Source: a bacterium (GTDB lineage Bacteria; SZUA-182; DTGQ01). From it: 25,830 nt of DNA. The stretch spans positions 1 through 25,830 of the forward strand of contig JAILZY010000048.1 in assembly GCA_023512255.1 (NCBI GenBank), in the 5' to 3' direction. This document shows, piece by piece, positions 7,290 to 16,554 of the stretch. The position numbers were made by a program, and so were the translations under genes. A model generated the notes under the pieces. It ran no database searches, was not told the origin of the DNA, and saw only the letters and a list, made by a program, of their open reading frames with translations. Positions within the stretch are counted from its first letter, which is position 1, and each line of letters starts with the position of its first letter.

Positions 7290-8201
7290 ATGCCTGGAAT
7301 CCTAAAGAAGGCTCTTCTGGTTGAAGAGGAAGCAGAAGTTAGAAACCGTTTGAAAGGATACCTTAATAAGGCGGGGTATCTAGTTCTTGAGGCTAATCAT
7401 GGCTCTGAAGCCTTGGCTATTTTAAATGAGCAGATTCCAGACATTATCATTTCGGATGCCTACCTCTCCTCCATGAGCAGCATGGAGCTGTGCCGCCGGA
7501 TTAGGGAAAAGCCGCTAACCGCAGTCGTCCCCTTTGTTTTACTGATGGAAGAAGGAGATACGGCTATGGTTAGGCTGCAAATTGGTGCTGATGATTATAT
7601 CCTCAAGTCCGCCAGTGCGGAGGAGTTAATCGTCCGTATTCAGGCCAAAGTAGAACGGTTCAGAACCCTGCGGGAGCTGGTTCACATTGATTCCGTCACT
7701 CAGCTCTACAGCCGCTATTATTTTGATAGGACCCTGGCCGATATCCTTAAGATCTCCGAGCGCTACCATCATGATGTGTCTCTCTCTATTCTGGATATAG
7801 ATGATTTTAAAGAATTTAACGATACTTTCGGCCATCAGACCGGAGACTTTGTCATCAGATCCGTAGCTCGATTTATTCGCGACAGGCTGCGGGAAGTGGA
7901 TATCGTGGCTCGCTATGGCGGAGATGAATTTGTGGTCGTTATGCCTGAAACCTCAAAGGGTAATGCAGCCAAAGCCATGACCAGGATCCAAAATGAGCTG
8001 GGCCGGACATTTTTCCAAGCTGATGGGCTTGAGCAGCAACTTAAGGTTTCCATAAGTTTTGGCATCGCCAACTATCCAACCGAGGCAACTACTGATTATG
8101 AACTGATCCACAAGGCAGACCAGGAACTCTATGCTATTAAGAATCTAAAGAGCAATGGACCCTGGTCTTCATTGAAGAAGAGCTCAGTAGCGGAGAAGTG
8201 A
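7290..8201 (+). CDS. Receiver-GGDEF response regulator, diguanylate cyclase
   Basis: Residues 1-125 are a receiver domain. The likely acceptor Asp is in IIISDAYLS and the Lys in YILKSA, but the usual acidic pair is Glu-Glu (LLVEEEAEV) and the conserved Thr/Ser position is Met, so it is somewhat degenerate. Residues about 135-295 are a complete GGDEF domain: ILDIDDFKEFND, active site RYGGDEF, and RxxD inhibitory site REVD five residues before it, so it should make c-di-GMP with product inhibition. GGAGG lies 8 bases before the ATG. A TATAAT at 7238-7243 could be a -10 box, although its nearest -35-like TTGAAA is 21 bases away. The histidine kinase ends 3 bp downstream in convergent orientation and is a reasonable candidate partner. 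Confidence 0.9.
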   Translation: MPGILKKALLVEEEAEVRNRLKGYLNKAGYLVLEANHGSEALAILNEQIPDIIISDAYLSSMSSMELCRRIREKPLTAVVPFVLLMEEGDTAMVRLQIGADDYILKSASAEELIVRIQAKVERFRTLRELVHIDSVTQLYSRYYFDRTLADILKISERYHHDVSLSILDIDDFKEFNDTFGHQTGDFVIRSVARFIRDRLREVDIVARYGGDEFVVVMPETSKGNAAKAMTRIQNELGRTFFQADGLEQQLKVSISFGIANYPTEATTDYELIHKADQELYAIKNLKSNGPWSSLKKSSVAEK

Positions 8202-8213
8202 GCTCAGTAGCGG
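8181..8213. repeat. Short tandem duplication at the convergent gene ends
   Basis: AGCTCAGTAGCGG occurs at 8181-8193 and again at 8201-8213, period 20. It covers the last codons of the receiver-GGDEF gene and the stop of the kinase. It looks like a local slippage duplication. Confidence 0.6.
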
Positions 8214-9844
8214 CGGCTGTCATGCACAGATCTGACCGTATTTAGGTCATACTGCTGGAGCTCTTCGGCAGTAGGCAGGGGAAGCTTGACAGTAAAAATT
8301 GTCCCCAGCCCTTCTTTAGATCGTACCCTGATACTTCCCCCATGAGCCTTGATAATTCCGGCGCTGATGGACAGACCAAGACCGCTTCCCTTACCGATCT
8401 CTTTAGTGGTAAAGAAAGGCTCGAAAATTTTATCTAGGTACTTTTTCGGAATCCCCGATCCTGTATCTTTAAAAATAATCATTACATTTTTCTTGGCCTT
8501 ATCCAATCTCGTCGAAATGGTGATCTCATCGCCAAGCTTGGTGGCATCAATGGCATTGAGGAGGAGATTGACACAGACCTGCTGAATCTGACTAGCAACG
8601 ATGATCACCGGAGGAAGCTCACGAGCATAGCGTTTAGTCAGGCGAACTCCTTTGGCTGAGGTTTCAGCCTCAAACATTGAAATGGCATCTTCGATAACCT
8701 CATGGATTTCATAAAGATATCTGGGCTCCTCTTTTTGTTTGGAAAAAAATAGAAGACTATCGACGATCTTGCCGATCCGATCACACACCTTCTTCATGCT
8801 GGTGAAATTATGCCGTAATTCTTCATCGGCTTCGTATCTTACCAGCAGCTCCTGAATCCGTCCGGAGAGAACAGCCAGCGGATTATTGATTTCATGAGCG
8901 ATACCGGCTGAAAGCCGGCCCATAGCTGCTAGACGGTCTGAGTGAAGAATATGCTCATGAATTATTCTCTCCTGATCTTCGAGCTTTTTCTTCTCGGTAA
9001 TGTCCCGGATGATAGACAGGGTAATCCATTCTCCCTCAACTAAAACATGAGAGGTGGAGACCTCAAGGTCGATAATTATCCCATCAGATCTCTTGGCCTT
9101 GATTTCAAAGCGAGGGGGATTAGGTTTGCCCTCAAGCCTTCTCTTGAGGCGCTCTTGAAGGATCTGCCAAGTCTCAGAGGTACTGAAAACCATCAAGCTC
9201 TGACCGATCAACTCCTTAGGATGCCCATAACCTAGCATTCTGGCCAGGGCAGGATTTACATAAAGGATAGTCTCTCCTGTTGAAATACAAATCCCCTCCA
9301 CGGATCCTTCCACCAGGGAGTAAAAATTCTTTTCCCACGACTCAATCTCCCTAGCCTGTTTGACGGCTTTTTTCTCAAACTCATCCCCAACGGATTGGTG
9401 GCCAGCAACATCTTCCAGACAAATTGTCAGAAAATCACCCAGGCTGGCATGATCAGAGAGAGGAAAGATACTGAGATTATAATAGCCTCCTGCTGAGCTG
9501 CATGTAGTTAGTTGAACCCTTTCTCGACTGCAAAATGGCTTTCTTTCCTTCAAGACGGCAGGGCAGATTTCATGCAACCTCCTGGTGAAAGCTGGAGAGA
9601 AAATATCGCCGATAGACCTGCCAAGAGCCTGGGGTGCCAAAATACGGGTCAGCTTTTCCATCGCCGGATTCCAAAGGCAAATATTAAGTTTCTCATCCAG
9701 CACAGAGATACCGCTAGGGAGAAATTTTATAATTTCCTCACCTAGCCAGCCTAAACCCTGCCCCATCAGCCAAACCTCAGGAGTTTTTTGAACATCAATA
9801 CTATCCATGACTTCGTATGACCTAAATTTATGACCTGAATTCAA
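8204..9844 (-). CDS. PAS-PAS sensor histidine kinase, no membrane segment
   Basis: Two PAS-like domains (about 35-145 and 172-285) are followed by a HisKA domain with the phosphoacceptor in AHEINNP (His317) and a HATPase domain. The ATPase boxes are visible: N box [11 protein letters not shown]1 DTGSGIP, F box FEPFFTT, G2 GKGSGLGLS. No transmembrane stretch or signal peptide is seen, so it should sense a cytoplasmic signal. It has no receiver domain of its own. The start at 9844 is TTG with AGGGG 13 bases upstream; the in-frame ATG at residue 13 (9808) is an alternative, with AGG about 12 bases before it. The convergent receiver-GGDEF gene ends 3 bp away and could be its target, which is inference from position only. 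Confidence 0.9.
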   Translation of the reverse strand: MNSGHKFRSYEVMDSIDVQKTPEVWLMGQGLGWLGEEIIKFLPSGISVLDEKLNICLWNPAMEKLTRILAPQALGRSIGDIFSPAFTRRLHEICPAVLKERKPFCSRERVQLTTCSSAGGYYNLSIFPLSDHASLGDFLTICLEDVAGHQSVGDEFEKKAVKQAREIESWEKNFYSLVEGSVEGICISTGETILYVNPALARMLGYGHPKELIGQSLMVFSTSETWQILQERLKRRLEGKPNPPRFEIKAKRSDGIIIDLEVSTSHVLVEGEWITLSIIRDITEKKKLEDQERIIHEHILHSDRLAAMGRLSAGIAHEINNPLAVLSGRIQELLVRYEADEELRHNFTSMKKVCDRIGKIVDSLLFFSKQKEEPRYLYEIHEVIEDAISMFEAETSAKGVRLTKRYARELPPVIIVASQIQQVCVNLLLNAIDATKLGDEITISTRLDKAKKNVMIIFKDTGSGIPKKYLDKIFEPFFTTKEIGKGSGLGLSISAGIIKAHGGSIRVRSKEGLGTIFTVKLPLPTAEELQQYDLNTVRSVHDSRRY

Positions 9845-10206
9845 GATGAGGAGAAACCCCTATGCTCCCCTGCCCTTTTAGTTAATTAATTTTTATTTAT
9901 TCAATAACACAATGATACCATATTTAGGGGCAGAAAACCAGAAAAGAATAAGGCCCAAAACAGATGTTCCCACATTTTCCCGCCCTTAATGGTTCAGGGG
10001 CAAGAGGAGGGCGACCCCCACTAAAGCCTTCCCCATAACAAGAAGGGAAGAGAGTATGAGAAGTCTTTCAATAAGCCTGGGAAACATCTAGCGTCAAATG
10101 TTTTCAGCGAGATTGATTCTTTATCCAAAATAGGTTATCATAAAAACCTATAGCCTAATAGATAATCTTCCAAAAGTTTTAGGATATAAACGGAAATATA
10201 AATCTC
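9845..10206. other. Divergent intergenic region between the kinase and lepA
   Basis: The 362 bp are non-coding as far as I can see. They hold weak dyads: CTTCCC/GGGAAG (10028-10050), ATAGGTT/AACCTAT around 10130-10152, and a spaced pair AGATGTTCCC (near 9963) and GGGAAACATCT (near 10080). Both flanking genes read away from it, so promoters must lie here, but no clear -35/-10 pair was identified. I do not recognise a riboswitch. Confidence 0.4.
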
Positions 10207-12003
10207 ATGAATTTAATTCGTAACTTCAGCATCATAGCTCATATTGATCATGGAAAGTCCACCCTGGCTGACCGACTTATCCAGCACAGCGGCGTGATCG
10301 ATCCTCGGATGTTCAAGGATCAGATTCTGGACACTATGGACCTTGAACGAGAGCGGGGCATTACTATTAAAAGCCAGGCTATCCGACTACCCTACCGAGC
10401 GCGGGATGGCCAGGAGTATATCCTAAATCTAATTGATACGCCTGGGCATGTGGATTTTACCTACGAGGTATCACGGGCCCTGGCTTCTTGCGAGGGAGTG
10501 CTGCTATTGATTGATGCCTCACAGGGAGTTGAGGCTCAGACCCTGGCTAATCTCTACCTAGCTATGGAGCACGATCTGGCCATTATCCCGGTCATCAACA
10601 AGATCGACCTTCCTTCAGCCGATATCGACCGGGTGCTGGAGCAAATCGACTCAGAGCTTGGGCTTAACCCTGATGAGGCTATCCGCTGTTCTGCCAAGGA
10701 AGGAATTGGCATTGAAGAGGTCCTCGAGGCGATTGTTCAGCGGCTGCCTGCCCCCAAGGGGGATGAGCAGAAACCTCTCTCAGCCTTAATCTTCGATGCC
10801 CAGTACGATCCTTTCCGAGGTGTGGTCATCTTCTGCCGAATCTTTGATGGCCGGGTCCAGGCTGGGGATACTATCCGATTGATGTCAAATGGCGCTGAGT
10901 ATAAGGTAGAAGAAGTCGGTTATTTTTGCCTCAAACGGGAAAAGTGTGCACTTTTGCGAGCTGGTGAGGTAGGCTATATCATTGCCGGAGTCAAGACCGT
11001 AAGCGACGCCCGAGTTGGAGATACGATCACCCTGGCTGATCGGCCGACTGATAAGCCACTAGCAGGCTTTCGGGCAGCCAAACCAGTAGTTTTTTCATCT
11101 CTCTATCCGGTCTCAACCGAAGAGTATGAAGACCTAGCCTTAGCCCTGGAAAAGTATAAGTTGAATGATGCCGCACTCACCTTTGAAAAAGATGCCTCAG
11201 CCGCTTTAGGGATGGGGTTTAGGTGTGGCTTTCTGGGGCTGCTGCACCTTGAGATTGTCCAGGAGCGCCTTGAGCGAGAGTATGACCTATCCCTAATTAT
11301 GACTGCTCCTACGGTCCGATACCAGGTTATCCTCAAGAGCGGGGAAAAAATCACCGTTGATAATCCAGCTCTCTATCCAGACCCAGCCTTGATCGATAAG
11401 GTAGAGGAGCCTTTTATCAGGGCAACCATCATTACCCCCGATCGTTACCTAGGGGCAATCATGAAGCTGTGCCTTGATCGACGCGGCATCAGTCGTGGGC
11501 ACCACTATATTGGTCCTGGCCGGGTTGAAATGATCTTTGAGCTGCCGCTGGCAGAGGTTGTTTATGATTTCTACGACAAGCTCAAAAGCCTGACCCAAGG
11601 GTATGGCTCATTTGACTACGAAATGCTGGACTACCGCCAGACCGATCTGGTCAAGGTGGATATTTTGGTCAACGGCGAGAAAGTGGATGCTCTTTCCCAG
11701 CTTGTCCACCGGGATCATGCCCGCGCCCGCGCCCTGCACACCTGCGAGCGGCTCAGGGATGAGATTCCACGGCAGATGTTTAAAATCGCCATTCAGGGAG
11801 CTATCGGGGGAACGATCATCGCCCGGACAACCATTTCTCCCTTTCGTAAGGATGTGTTAGCCAAATGCTATGGGGGAGATATTACCCGCAAGAGAAAGTT
11901 GCTGGAAAAGCAAAAAAAGGGTAAGAAGCGAATGAAGATGATCGGCTCGGTGGAGATCCCTCAAAAAGCCTTCCTCTCGGTGCTCAAGGCAGAGTCTGAC
12001 TAA
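10207..12003 (+). CDS. lepA: Elongation factor 4 (LepA), ribosome-associated GTPase
   Basis: LepA/EF4 binds the ribosome and can back-translocate it under stress. At 598 residues the protein has the usual family length. GTPase motifs are AHIDHGKST (11-19, P-loop), RGITIKSQ (switch), DTPGH and NKID. The C-terminal part has the LepA-specific region with [17 protein letters not shown] at the very end. The ATG gives the canonical N-terminus [13 protein letters not shown]; the ribosome binding site is weak (GGAA about 10 bases away, AGGA further upstream). It appears monocistronic, followed by a terminator-like hairpin. No defect is visible. Confidence 0.97.
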   Translation: MNLIRNFSIIAHIDHGKSTLADRLIQHSGVIDPRMFKDQILDTMDLERERGITIKSQAIRLPYRARDGQEYILNLIDTPGHVDFTYEVSRALASCEGVLLLIDASQGVEAQTLANLYLAMEHDLAIIPVINKIDLPSADIDRVLEQIDSELGLNPDEAIRCSAKEGIGIEEVLEAIVQRLPAPKGDEQKPLSALIFDAQYDPFRGVVIFCRIFDGRVQAGDTIRLMSNGAEYKVEEVGYFCLKREKCALLRAGEVGYIIAGVKTVSDARVGDTITLADRPTDKPLAGFRAAKPVVFSSLYPVSTEEYEDLALALEKYKLNDAALTFEKDASAALGMGFRCGFLGLLHLEIVQERLEREYDLSLIMTAPTVRYQVILKSGEKITVDNPALYPDPALIDKVEEPFIRATIITPDRYLGAIMKLCLDRRGISRGHHYIGPGRVEMIFELPLAEVVYDFYDKLKSLTQGYGSFDYEMLDYRQTDLVKVDILVNGEKVDALSQLVHRDHARARALHTCERLRDEIPRQMFKIAIQGAIGGTIIARTTISPFRKDVLAKCYGGDITRKRKLLEKQKKGKKRMKMIGSVEIPQKAFLSVLKAESD

Positions 12004-12011
12004 ATCGCGCC

Positions 12012-12037
12012 GGGGGGAAAACCCCTCTCTCTTTTTT
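12012..12037 (+). terminator. Probable rho-independent terminator after lepA
   Basis: A GGGG/CCCC hairpin with an A-rich loop (12014-12025) lies 8 bases after the lepA stop and is followed by TCTCTC and then six T (12032-12037). The stem is short and the T run is interrupted, so this is a moderate call. Confidence 0.45.
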
Positions 12038-12093
12038 CTCTAGGGAAAAACCTCTTTTTGACTCCCGAAAATATAAAACGCTCATATCTATCA

Positions 12094-12170
12094 TTCGTGA
12101 ACACCGGAATACAGTAATTTTACCTTCTGGATTTCTGTTTTCGCGGGAACAGCGGCATACTGAAATTACC
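12094..12170. repeat. Two imperfect 31-bp direct repeats, decayed extragenic repeat
   Basis: 12094-12124 and 12140-12170 align as TTCG, AACA, CGG, ATAC and AATT...ACC with scattered differences, separated by 15 bases. Each unit also pairs weakly with the opposite strand of its neighbour, as in palindromic REP-like elements. Two units are too few and too diverged for a CRISPR array. Confidence 0.4.
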
Positions 12171-12236
12171 TGGCTTTCCAATGAAAATGGACATGAGCAA
12201 TATAAAATTCCTCCCTAAATAAAGTAAGGGTAGTTT

Positions 12237-12259
12237 TTCTCGGCAAGAGAGGCCGAGAA
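12237..12259. repeat. Perfect 8-bp hairpin TTCTCGGC/GCCGAGAA
   Basis: TTCTCGGC, a 7-base loop, then GCCGAGAA. It is followed on the plus strand by AT-rich sequence but not a T run. It may be a transcript-end structure or an operator for the downstream operon. Confidence 0.4.
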
Positions 12260-12509
12260 GATAATTAATATTTTATCTTATTAAATTTTTCTATCAGCAA
12301 ATTTTTTATATCTTGCATTCATGGCTCTTCTTAAGGGGCTGTGGTTCTGGGTCCCTAAATATCAATAAAAATTAACCTTATCTTCAAAGTAACTGTTAGG
12401 TATTACGATATCGTATGACCATAAACATATGACCATAAGCAAGCCTCAAAAACCATTATAATCTATAGCCTCAAAAGCCCTTATATTATAATAATGAGGA
12501 GATAACTAT
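12260..12509. other. AT-rich leader upstream of the alpha/beta hydrolase, with two tandem duplications
   Basis: No coding sequence was found. TATGACCATAA occurs at 12414-12424 and 12428-12438 (period 14), and GCCTCAAAA with similar AT-rich tails occurs at 12443 and 12468 (period 25). TATAAT-like boxes occur inside the duplicated part, so a promoter here is likely, but no -35 box was assigned. Confidence 0.45.
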
Positions 12510-13556
12510 ATGCCCCCATTAAGACAGAGCATGGGCCATGCTTTTCGAAAAGCCTTTTCCTCAAGACTTCCTCAGGCATTCCTCTGCCTCATCTTCATAC
12601 TCTTTTTCTCTATCTCCCTACTGCTTGCCGCCTTTTCCTCTTCGGCTATCCCAGCCACCTGCGGACCTCCTCAACCATCATCAGGGCTTGGTGGAGCAGA
12701 CTATCGACATAGCAAAGTAATCAGCAATACCTACGGCTCGGGCGCTTTAAAATATCATCTTTTTGAGCCTGACTCACCAAAGCCAGCTATGGCTCCTGTA
12801 ATTATCTTCCTGCACGGATGGGAGGCAATGAATCCTAAATCTTACGGCGCCTGGATCGAGCATATCGTCAGGAGGGGCAATATTGTGGTCTTCCCAGCCT
12901 ATCAATCCCTGTTCACTAAACCCGAGTCATTCACCCAGAATGCTGCTCGAGCGATTAAAAATTCGCTCGAAACCCTAAAGGCGAAAAACCACGTCAAGCC
13001 TGATCTTAGCAAATTCGCCATCGTAGGCCACTCTTGCGGCGGGATGATAACCGCCAACCTAGGCGCTCTGGCTGCCCGCCTCGGGCTTCCCACCCCGAGG
13101 GCCATCATGCCTGTTGAGCCTGGGTGGATAAGTACGGTTCCTTTGGAAAATTTGTCGATGATTCCTAGCGATACGCTCTTGCTCACGGTGGTAGGCGATC
13201 AGGATTTTATCGCTGGGGATCGGGCGGCTAAAGAGATCTTTTACCGCTCATCTCAGATCCCCTTGGAAAAAAAAGATTTCGTAATCATGCTTTCAGACTA
13301 TCATGGGCACCCTCCTCTAAAGGCAGATCATTTTGCTCCTGGCTGCTCATCTGCCGACCGAGGACCGCGGTCGAACATGGGCCCCGATGCCCTTGATTAC
13401 TACTGTCTGTGGAAATTATTCGATGCTCTAACTGATGCTGCCTTTTATGGGAGAAGCTGGGAATATGCCTTGGGGAATACCCCGCAGCAGCGCTATATGG
13501 GCACCTGGAGCGACGGGGTGCCGGTCAAGGAATTGATTGTAACTGACAAACCCTAA
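12510..13556 (+). CDS. Exported alpha/beta hydrolase, chlorophyllase/dienelactone-hydrolase-like
   Basis: The 348-residue protein starts with a basic, then strongly hydrophobic segment (about 20-47), a signal peptide or anchor. The alpha/beta hydrolase core follows: the oxyanion region VIIFLHGWE, the nucleophile elbow GHSCGG near residue 173, an acidic residue in VVGDQDF, and candidate catalytic histidines in YHGHPPLKADHF. The substrate is unknown; serine hydrolases of this shape act on esters, including polyesters. AGGAG lies 8 bases before the ATG. It is 36 bp upstream of the beta-helix gene, so the two are probably cotranscribed. The stretch GCSSADRGPRSNMGP is an unusual cysteine-containing loop. 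Confidence 0.8.
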   Translation: MPPLRQSMGHAFRKAFSSRLPQAFLCLIFILFFSISLLLAAFSSSAIPATCGPPQPSSGLGGADYRHSKVISNTYGSGALKYHLFEPDSPKPAMAPVIIFLHGWEAMNPKSYGAWIEHIVRRGNIVVFPAYQSLFTKPESFTQNAARAIKNSLETLKAKNHVKPDLSKFAIVGHSCGGMITANLGALAARLGLPTPRAIMPVEPGWISTVPLENLSMIPSDTLLLTVVGDQDFIAGDRAAKEIFYRSSQIPLEKKDFVIMLSDYHGHPPLKADHFAPGCSSADRGPRSNMGPDALDYYCLWKLFDALTDAAFYGRSWEYALGNTPQQRYMGTWSDGVPVKELIVTDKP

Positions 13557-13592
13557 GAAAAGACAGACCCTAAAAAGGAGGGGAAAAAATCA

Positions 13593-16433
13593 ATGAACAG
13601 AATCTTTAATCGACCCTCAGTTTTGATTTGGGTGTCTGCGGCGGCGATGATCCTCTCAGTCCTCCCTGCCGCTCAGGCAAAAGAGTTCAAAGTTGCAAAT
13701 GAGTATCAGACTATTCAGTCGGCAATAGCAGCGGCCAGCGATGGAGATGTAATTATCATCCAGCCAGGGATTTATCAGGAGCAGATCGACTTTCTTGGCA
13801 AAGGCATTACTGTCAAAAGTATAGACCCTAACGATCCAGACACTATAGCCTCAACCATTATCGATGGAGGCAAAGCGGGCAGTGTGGTTACCTTCAGCTG
13901 GGGTGAGGGTAAAAATTCTGTGCTCAGTGGAGTTACGATAAGAAATGGTCAACCACGGCAGCCCTTTAGCAAGGGTGGGGGAATTTTTTGTCAATCCTCA
14001 TCGCCTCTGATCAAAAAGTGTGTGATCAGGAGCAATTCGGCTCCTTTTGGCGGGGGAATTTATTGTCTTGAGGCTTCACCTATAGTAGCTAATTGCATAA
14101 TTGTGGAAAATACAGGCTCGGAAAAAGGGGGTGGAATCTTTGTCGACAGTTTCTCTTCACCACTTCTTATCCAGTGCGTTGTCAGCAAAAATTCAGCTCC
14201 TTATGGCGCCGGGATGTATAGCCATGCCCACTCTTCGCCATTGGTCATAAACTCGATTTTCTGGGACAATAGCCTACAGCAGATAGACACCGACGGGCAG
14301 CTCTCATACCTGCGGTTTAGCTACTGCGATATCCAACACAGCGGCGGCCACTGGCCTGGATTCGGAAACATTGATTCTGATCCCTTGTTCATCAATCCTG
14401 AGGGTGGAGATTATCGCCTACAAAGCTCATCGGCCTGCCGCGACGGCGGACATCCACGACTAGTCGATGCAGACGGCTCACGCTCTGATATCGGTGCCTG
14501 GGGCGGCGATGTCGGCATAGATTGCGCCGCCTTGTGCACAATCAGGGTTGCTCTTGATGGAAGCGGTGATTTTGCCTCTATTCAGGAGGCGATAGATTGG
14601 GCGCTACCAGGGGATACGGTGATAGTTTATCCGGGCAGGTGGAGGGAAAATCTCATTCTGGCCGGGAAAAATCTCTCTATCCTCAGCCAGAGCGGCCCAA
14701 GCTCTACGATAATCGATGGCGCCCAGGCAGGATCAGCAGTCGCTCTGATTAATGTGGGGCCAGAGAGCCGAATTGAGGGGTTTAGCATTCAAAATGGCTT
14801 GACTCCACGCTGTGGCGGTGGGATCTATTGTCTTAACTCCTCGGCCATAATCAGCAGCTGTCGAGTGATTCAAAATGCCGCAGCAGAGTCTGGGGGCGGA
14901 ATTTCTTGTGAGTATAACTCGTCGCCAACCATAACCAATTGTTTAATCAGCGCAAATTCGGCCTTATCCGGCGGTGGAATTTTCTTCGAGCGCTCAAGAC
15001 CGACCCTGATTGACTGCCAGATCACCAAAAACTCAGCTACCGGCAGCTTTCTTTATGAGAGTGGTGAGGAGGATTTCCACGGCGGCGGTGGCCTATTCTG
15101 CTATAATTCCGCGGCGCTGATCAGCAGATGCACCATTTCAGATAACGCTGCCCCTTGCGGTGGTGGTATAAGCTGCTTTGGCTCGATGTGCTACCAGCCC
15201 AAAATCATTGACTGCACGATCAGCCACAACCTGGCCTCTCATCGAGGCGGAGGGATTTATTATCAGTGTGATGCCCTGGAGATTAGCAATTCCACAATTG
15301 CCGGAAATTCGGCTGACTGCGGCGGCGGAATCTACTGCACCTGGCCCATAACCGGCTTTACTACCCATTGGACGATTGTCAATTGCGTTCTTGCCCTGAA
15401 CTCAGCACGCCTTGGAGCGGGAATCAATTGCTCAGGATATAGTGCATATAGTGCTAATGCATATTCTGCCCCAGAATACAACTTCCCAGCACCTAAGATC
15501 GCTAACTGCACCATTATCGGCAATTCAGCCTCTCTGTCAGGAGGAGGCATCCTGGCTGATCTTGCCTCACCAACGGTAACCAACTGCATTCTCTGGGGAA
15601 ACTCTCCGAATGAGGTTGACAATCATCTCTCCAGGATGAGTACCCTCAGCCACCAAAGAGAATACCGCCGCCCGGGCTCAAGGGTTTTGAACCGGATACC
15701 CTCAGGCTCCCTCACCATTAACTACTCTGATATCCAAGGAGGATATCAGGGGATGGGCAATATCAGCCTGCCGCCACTATTTGTTGACCCAGGCAGGGGT
15801 GATTATCACCTGCGATATGGCTCTCCCTGCATCGATGCCGGGGAGGATCCAAAGATACCCGAGGCTGAAAACGACCGGGATGGGGAACCTAGACCTTGGG
15901 ATGGAGACAGTGATGGCGTGGCTGGCCATGATATGGGAGCTTATGAATTCCGAGGATTTGCTCCTCCTATCATCTGGATATCCTTAGGTGTTTATCCGAA
16001 GGAGAGGGCCAGTCTCTTGATAGACCGCAAAATACAGCTAGTGGTTTTAGGCAGAGAGGGGTTTGATGTTACGGCCATAGATCCAGCCACCATACTCCTT
16101 GGCCGATGTGGCCTCAGAGAAAGCATTGCTCCCTTTAGCTGGAGTTATACCGATATTTCAGCCGAAAGTGCCGCTTCCCCTGATCGACGACATCAGAGCA
16201 GTGGCGATGGATACCAGGACCTTCTTCTTACCTTTAATAATCAAGAATTCATGAGAAAATTAGCGCCTAAGGATGCCTTAGAAGACACTATTTGCCTTAC
16301 CCTCTCTGGTTTTCTGCAGGATGGATCGCTGATTAAAGGACAGCTTAATATAGCTCCGATAAGACGATCCCTTGGGCATTTTCATTTTGAACCATTTTCA
16401 TTCCCATTTTTATTCGGAGACCTTGCTTACTAG
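13593..16433 (+). CDS. Secreted duplicated parallel beta-helix protein (pectin-lyase-like fold)
   Basis: A clear signal peptide (about 1-30, ending AAQA before KEF) leads into two successive right-handed beta-helix units. Each begins with a TIQSAI/SIQEAI box and an STIIDG motif, continues through repeated GGGIYC-type turns alternating with NCxI segments, and ends with a DPL/DP-x-GDY-RL box (ends near residues 310 and 780). A non-helical C-terminal domain of about 160 residues follows and is not recognised. Such proteins bind or cut polysaccharides or form surface fibres, but no lyase catalytic set was identified, so I do not assign an enzyme activity. GGAGG lies about 11 bases before the ATG, the strongest ribosome binding site here. 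It has no dockerin or anchor motif. Confidence 0.85.
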   Translation: MNRIFNRPSVLIWVSAAAMILSVLPAAQAKEFKVANEYQTIQSAIAAASDGDVIIIQPGIYQEQIDFLGKGITVKSIDPNDPDTIASTIIDGGKAGSVVTFSWGEGKNSVLSGVTIRNGQPRQPFSKGGGIFCQSSSPLIKKCVIRSNSAPFGGGIYCLEASPIVANCIIVENTGSEKGGGIFVDSFSSPLLIQCVVSKNSAPYGAGMYSHAHSSPLVINSIFWDNSLQQIDTDGQLSYLRFSYCDIQHSGGHWPGFGNIDSDPLFINPEGGDYRLQSSSACRDGGHPRLVDADGSRSDIGAWGGDVGIDCAALCTIRVALDGSGDFASIQEAIDWALPGDTVIVYPGRWRENLILAGKNLSILSQSGPSSTIIDGAQAGSAVALINVGPESRIEGFSIQNGLTPRCGGGIYCLNSSAIISSCRVIQNAAAESGGGISCEYNSSPTITNCLISANSALSGGGIFFERSRPTLIDCQITKNSATGSFLYESGEEDFHGGGGLFCYNSAALISRCTISDNAAPCGGGISCFGSMCYQPKIIDCTISHNLASHRGGGIYYQCDALEISNSTIAGNSADCGGGIYCTWPITGFTTHWTIVNCVLALNSARLGAGINCSGYSAYSANAYSAPEYNFPAPKIANCTIIGNSASLSGGGILADLASPTVTNCILWGNSPNEVDNHLSRMSTLSHQREYRRPGSRVLNRIPSGSLTINYSDIQGGYQGMGNISLPPLFVDPGRGDYHLRYGSPCIDAGEDPKIPEAENDRDGEPRPWDGDSDGVAGHDMGAYEFRGFAPPIIWISLGVYPKERASLLIDRKIQLVVLGREGFDVTAIDPATILLGRCGLRESIAPFSWSYTDISAESAASPDRRHQSSGDGYQDLLLTFNNQEFMRKLAPKDALEDTICLTLSGFLQDGSLIKGQLNIAPIRRSLGHFHFEPFSFPFLFGDLAY

Positions 16434-16442
16434 GATATTATC

Positions 16443-16469
16443 TTGTATATTATGTATTATGATATACAA
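16443..16469. repeat. AT-rich hairpin TTGTATAT/ATATACAA
   Basis: A perfect 8-bp inverted repeat with an 11-base loop starts 10 bp after the stop of the beta-helix gene. No T run follows. It may be an mRNA end structure or an operator for the next gene. Confidence 0.4.
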
Positions 16470-16473
16470 TATT

Positions 16474-16492
16474 TATGATCTGCTATGATCTG
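16474..16492. repeat. Tandem duplication of TATGATCTG
   Basis: TATGATCTG at 16474-16482 and 16484-16492, period 10, in the gap before the sulfatase-like gene. Confidence 0.55.
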
Positions 16493-16519
16493 TAGCCGAT
16501 TAAAACAGCACTATTTGCC

Positions 16520-16554
16520 GATTCAGTTTCATAATGCGATTCAGTTTCATAATG
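16520..16554 (+). repeat. 18-bp tandem duplication that duplicates the start codon
   Basis: GATTCAGTTTCATAATG occurs at 16520-16536 and 16538-16554. Each copy ends in an ATG, and the period of 18 keeps both in frame, so the sulfatase-like gene can start at 16534 or 16552. Neither ATG has a clear ribosome binding site. Confidence 0.7.

Noticed and set aside
9845-10206. Riboswitch upstream of lepA
   Set aside because: The GC-rich part near 9990-10050 does not match the conserved cores of riboswitch classes I know, and lepA is not a usual target.
12094-12170. Possible CRISPR repeats
   Set aside because: There are only two diverged units with a 15-base spacer, no further units and no cas genes.
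15138-15622. Minus-strand open frames of 76 and 96 codons inside the beta-helix gene
   Set aside because: They are shadows of a strongly repetitive coding sequence, with no start signals or recognisable protein.
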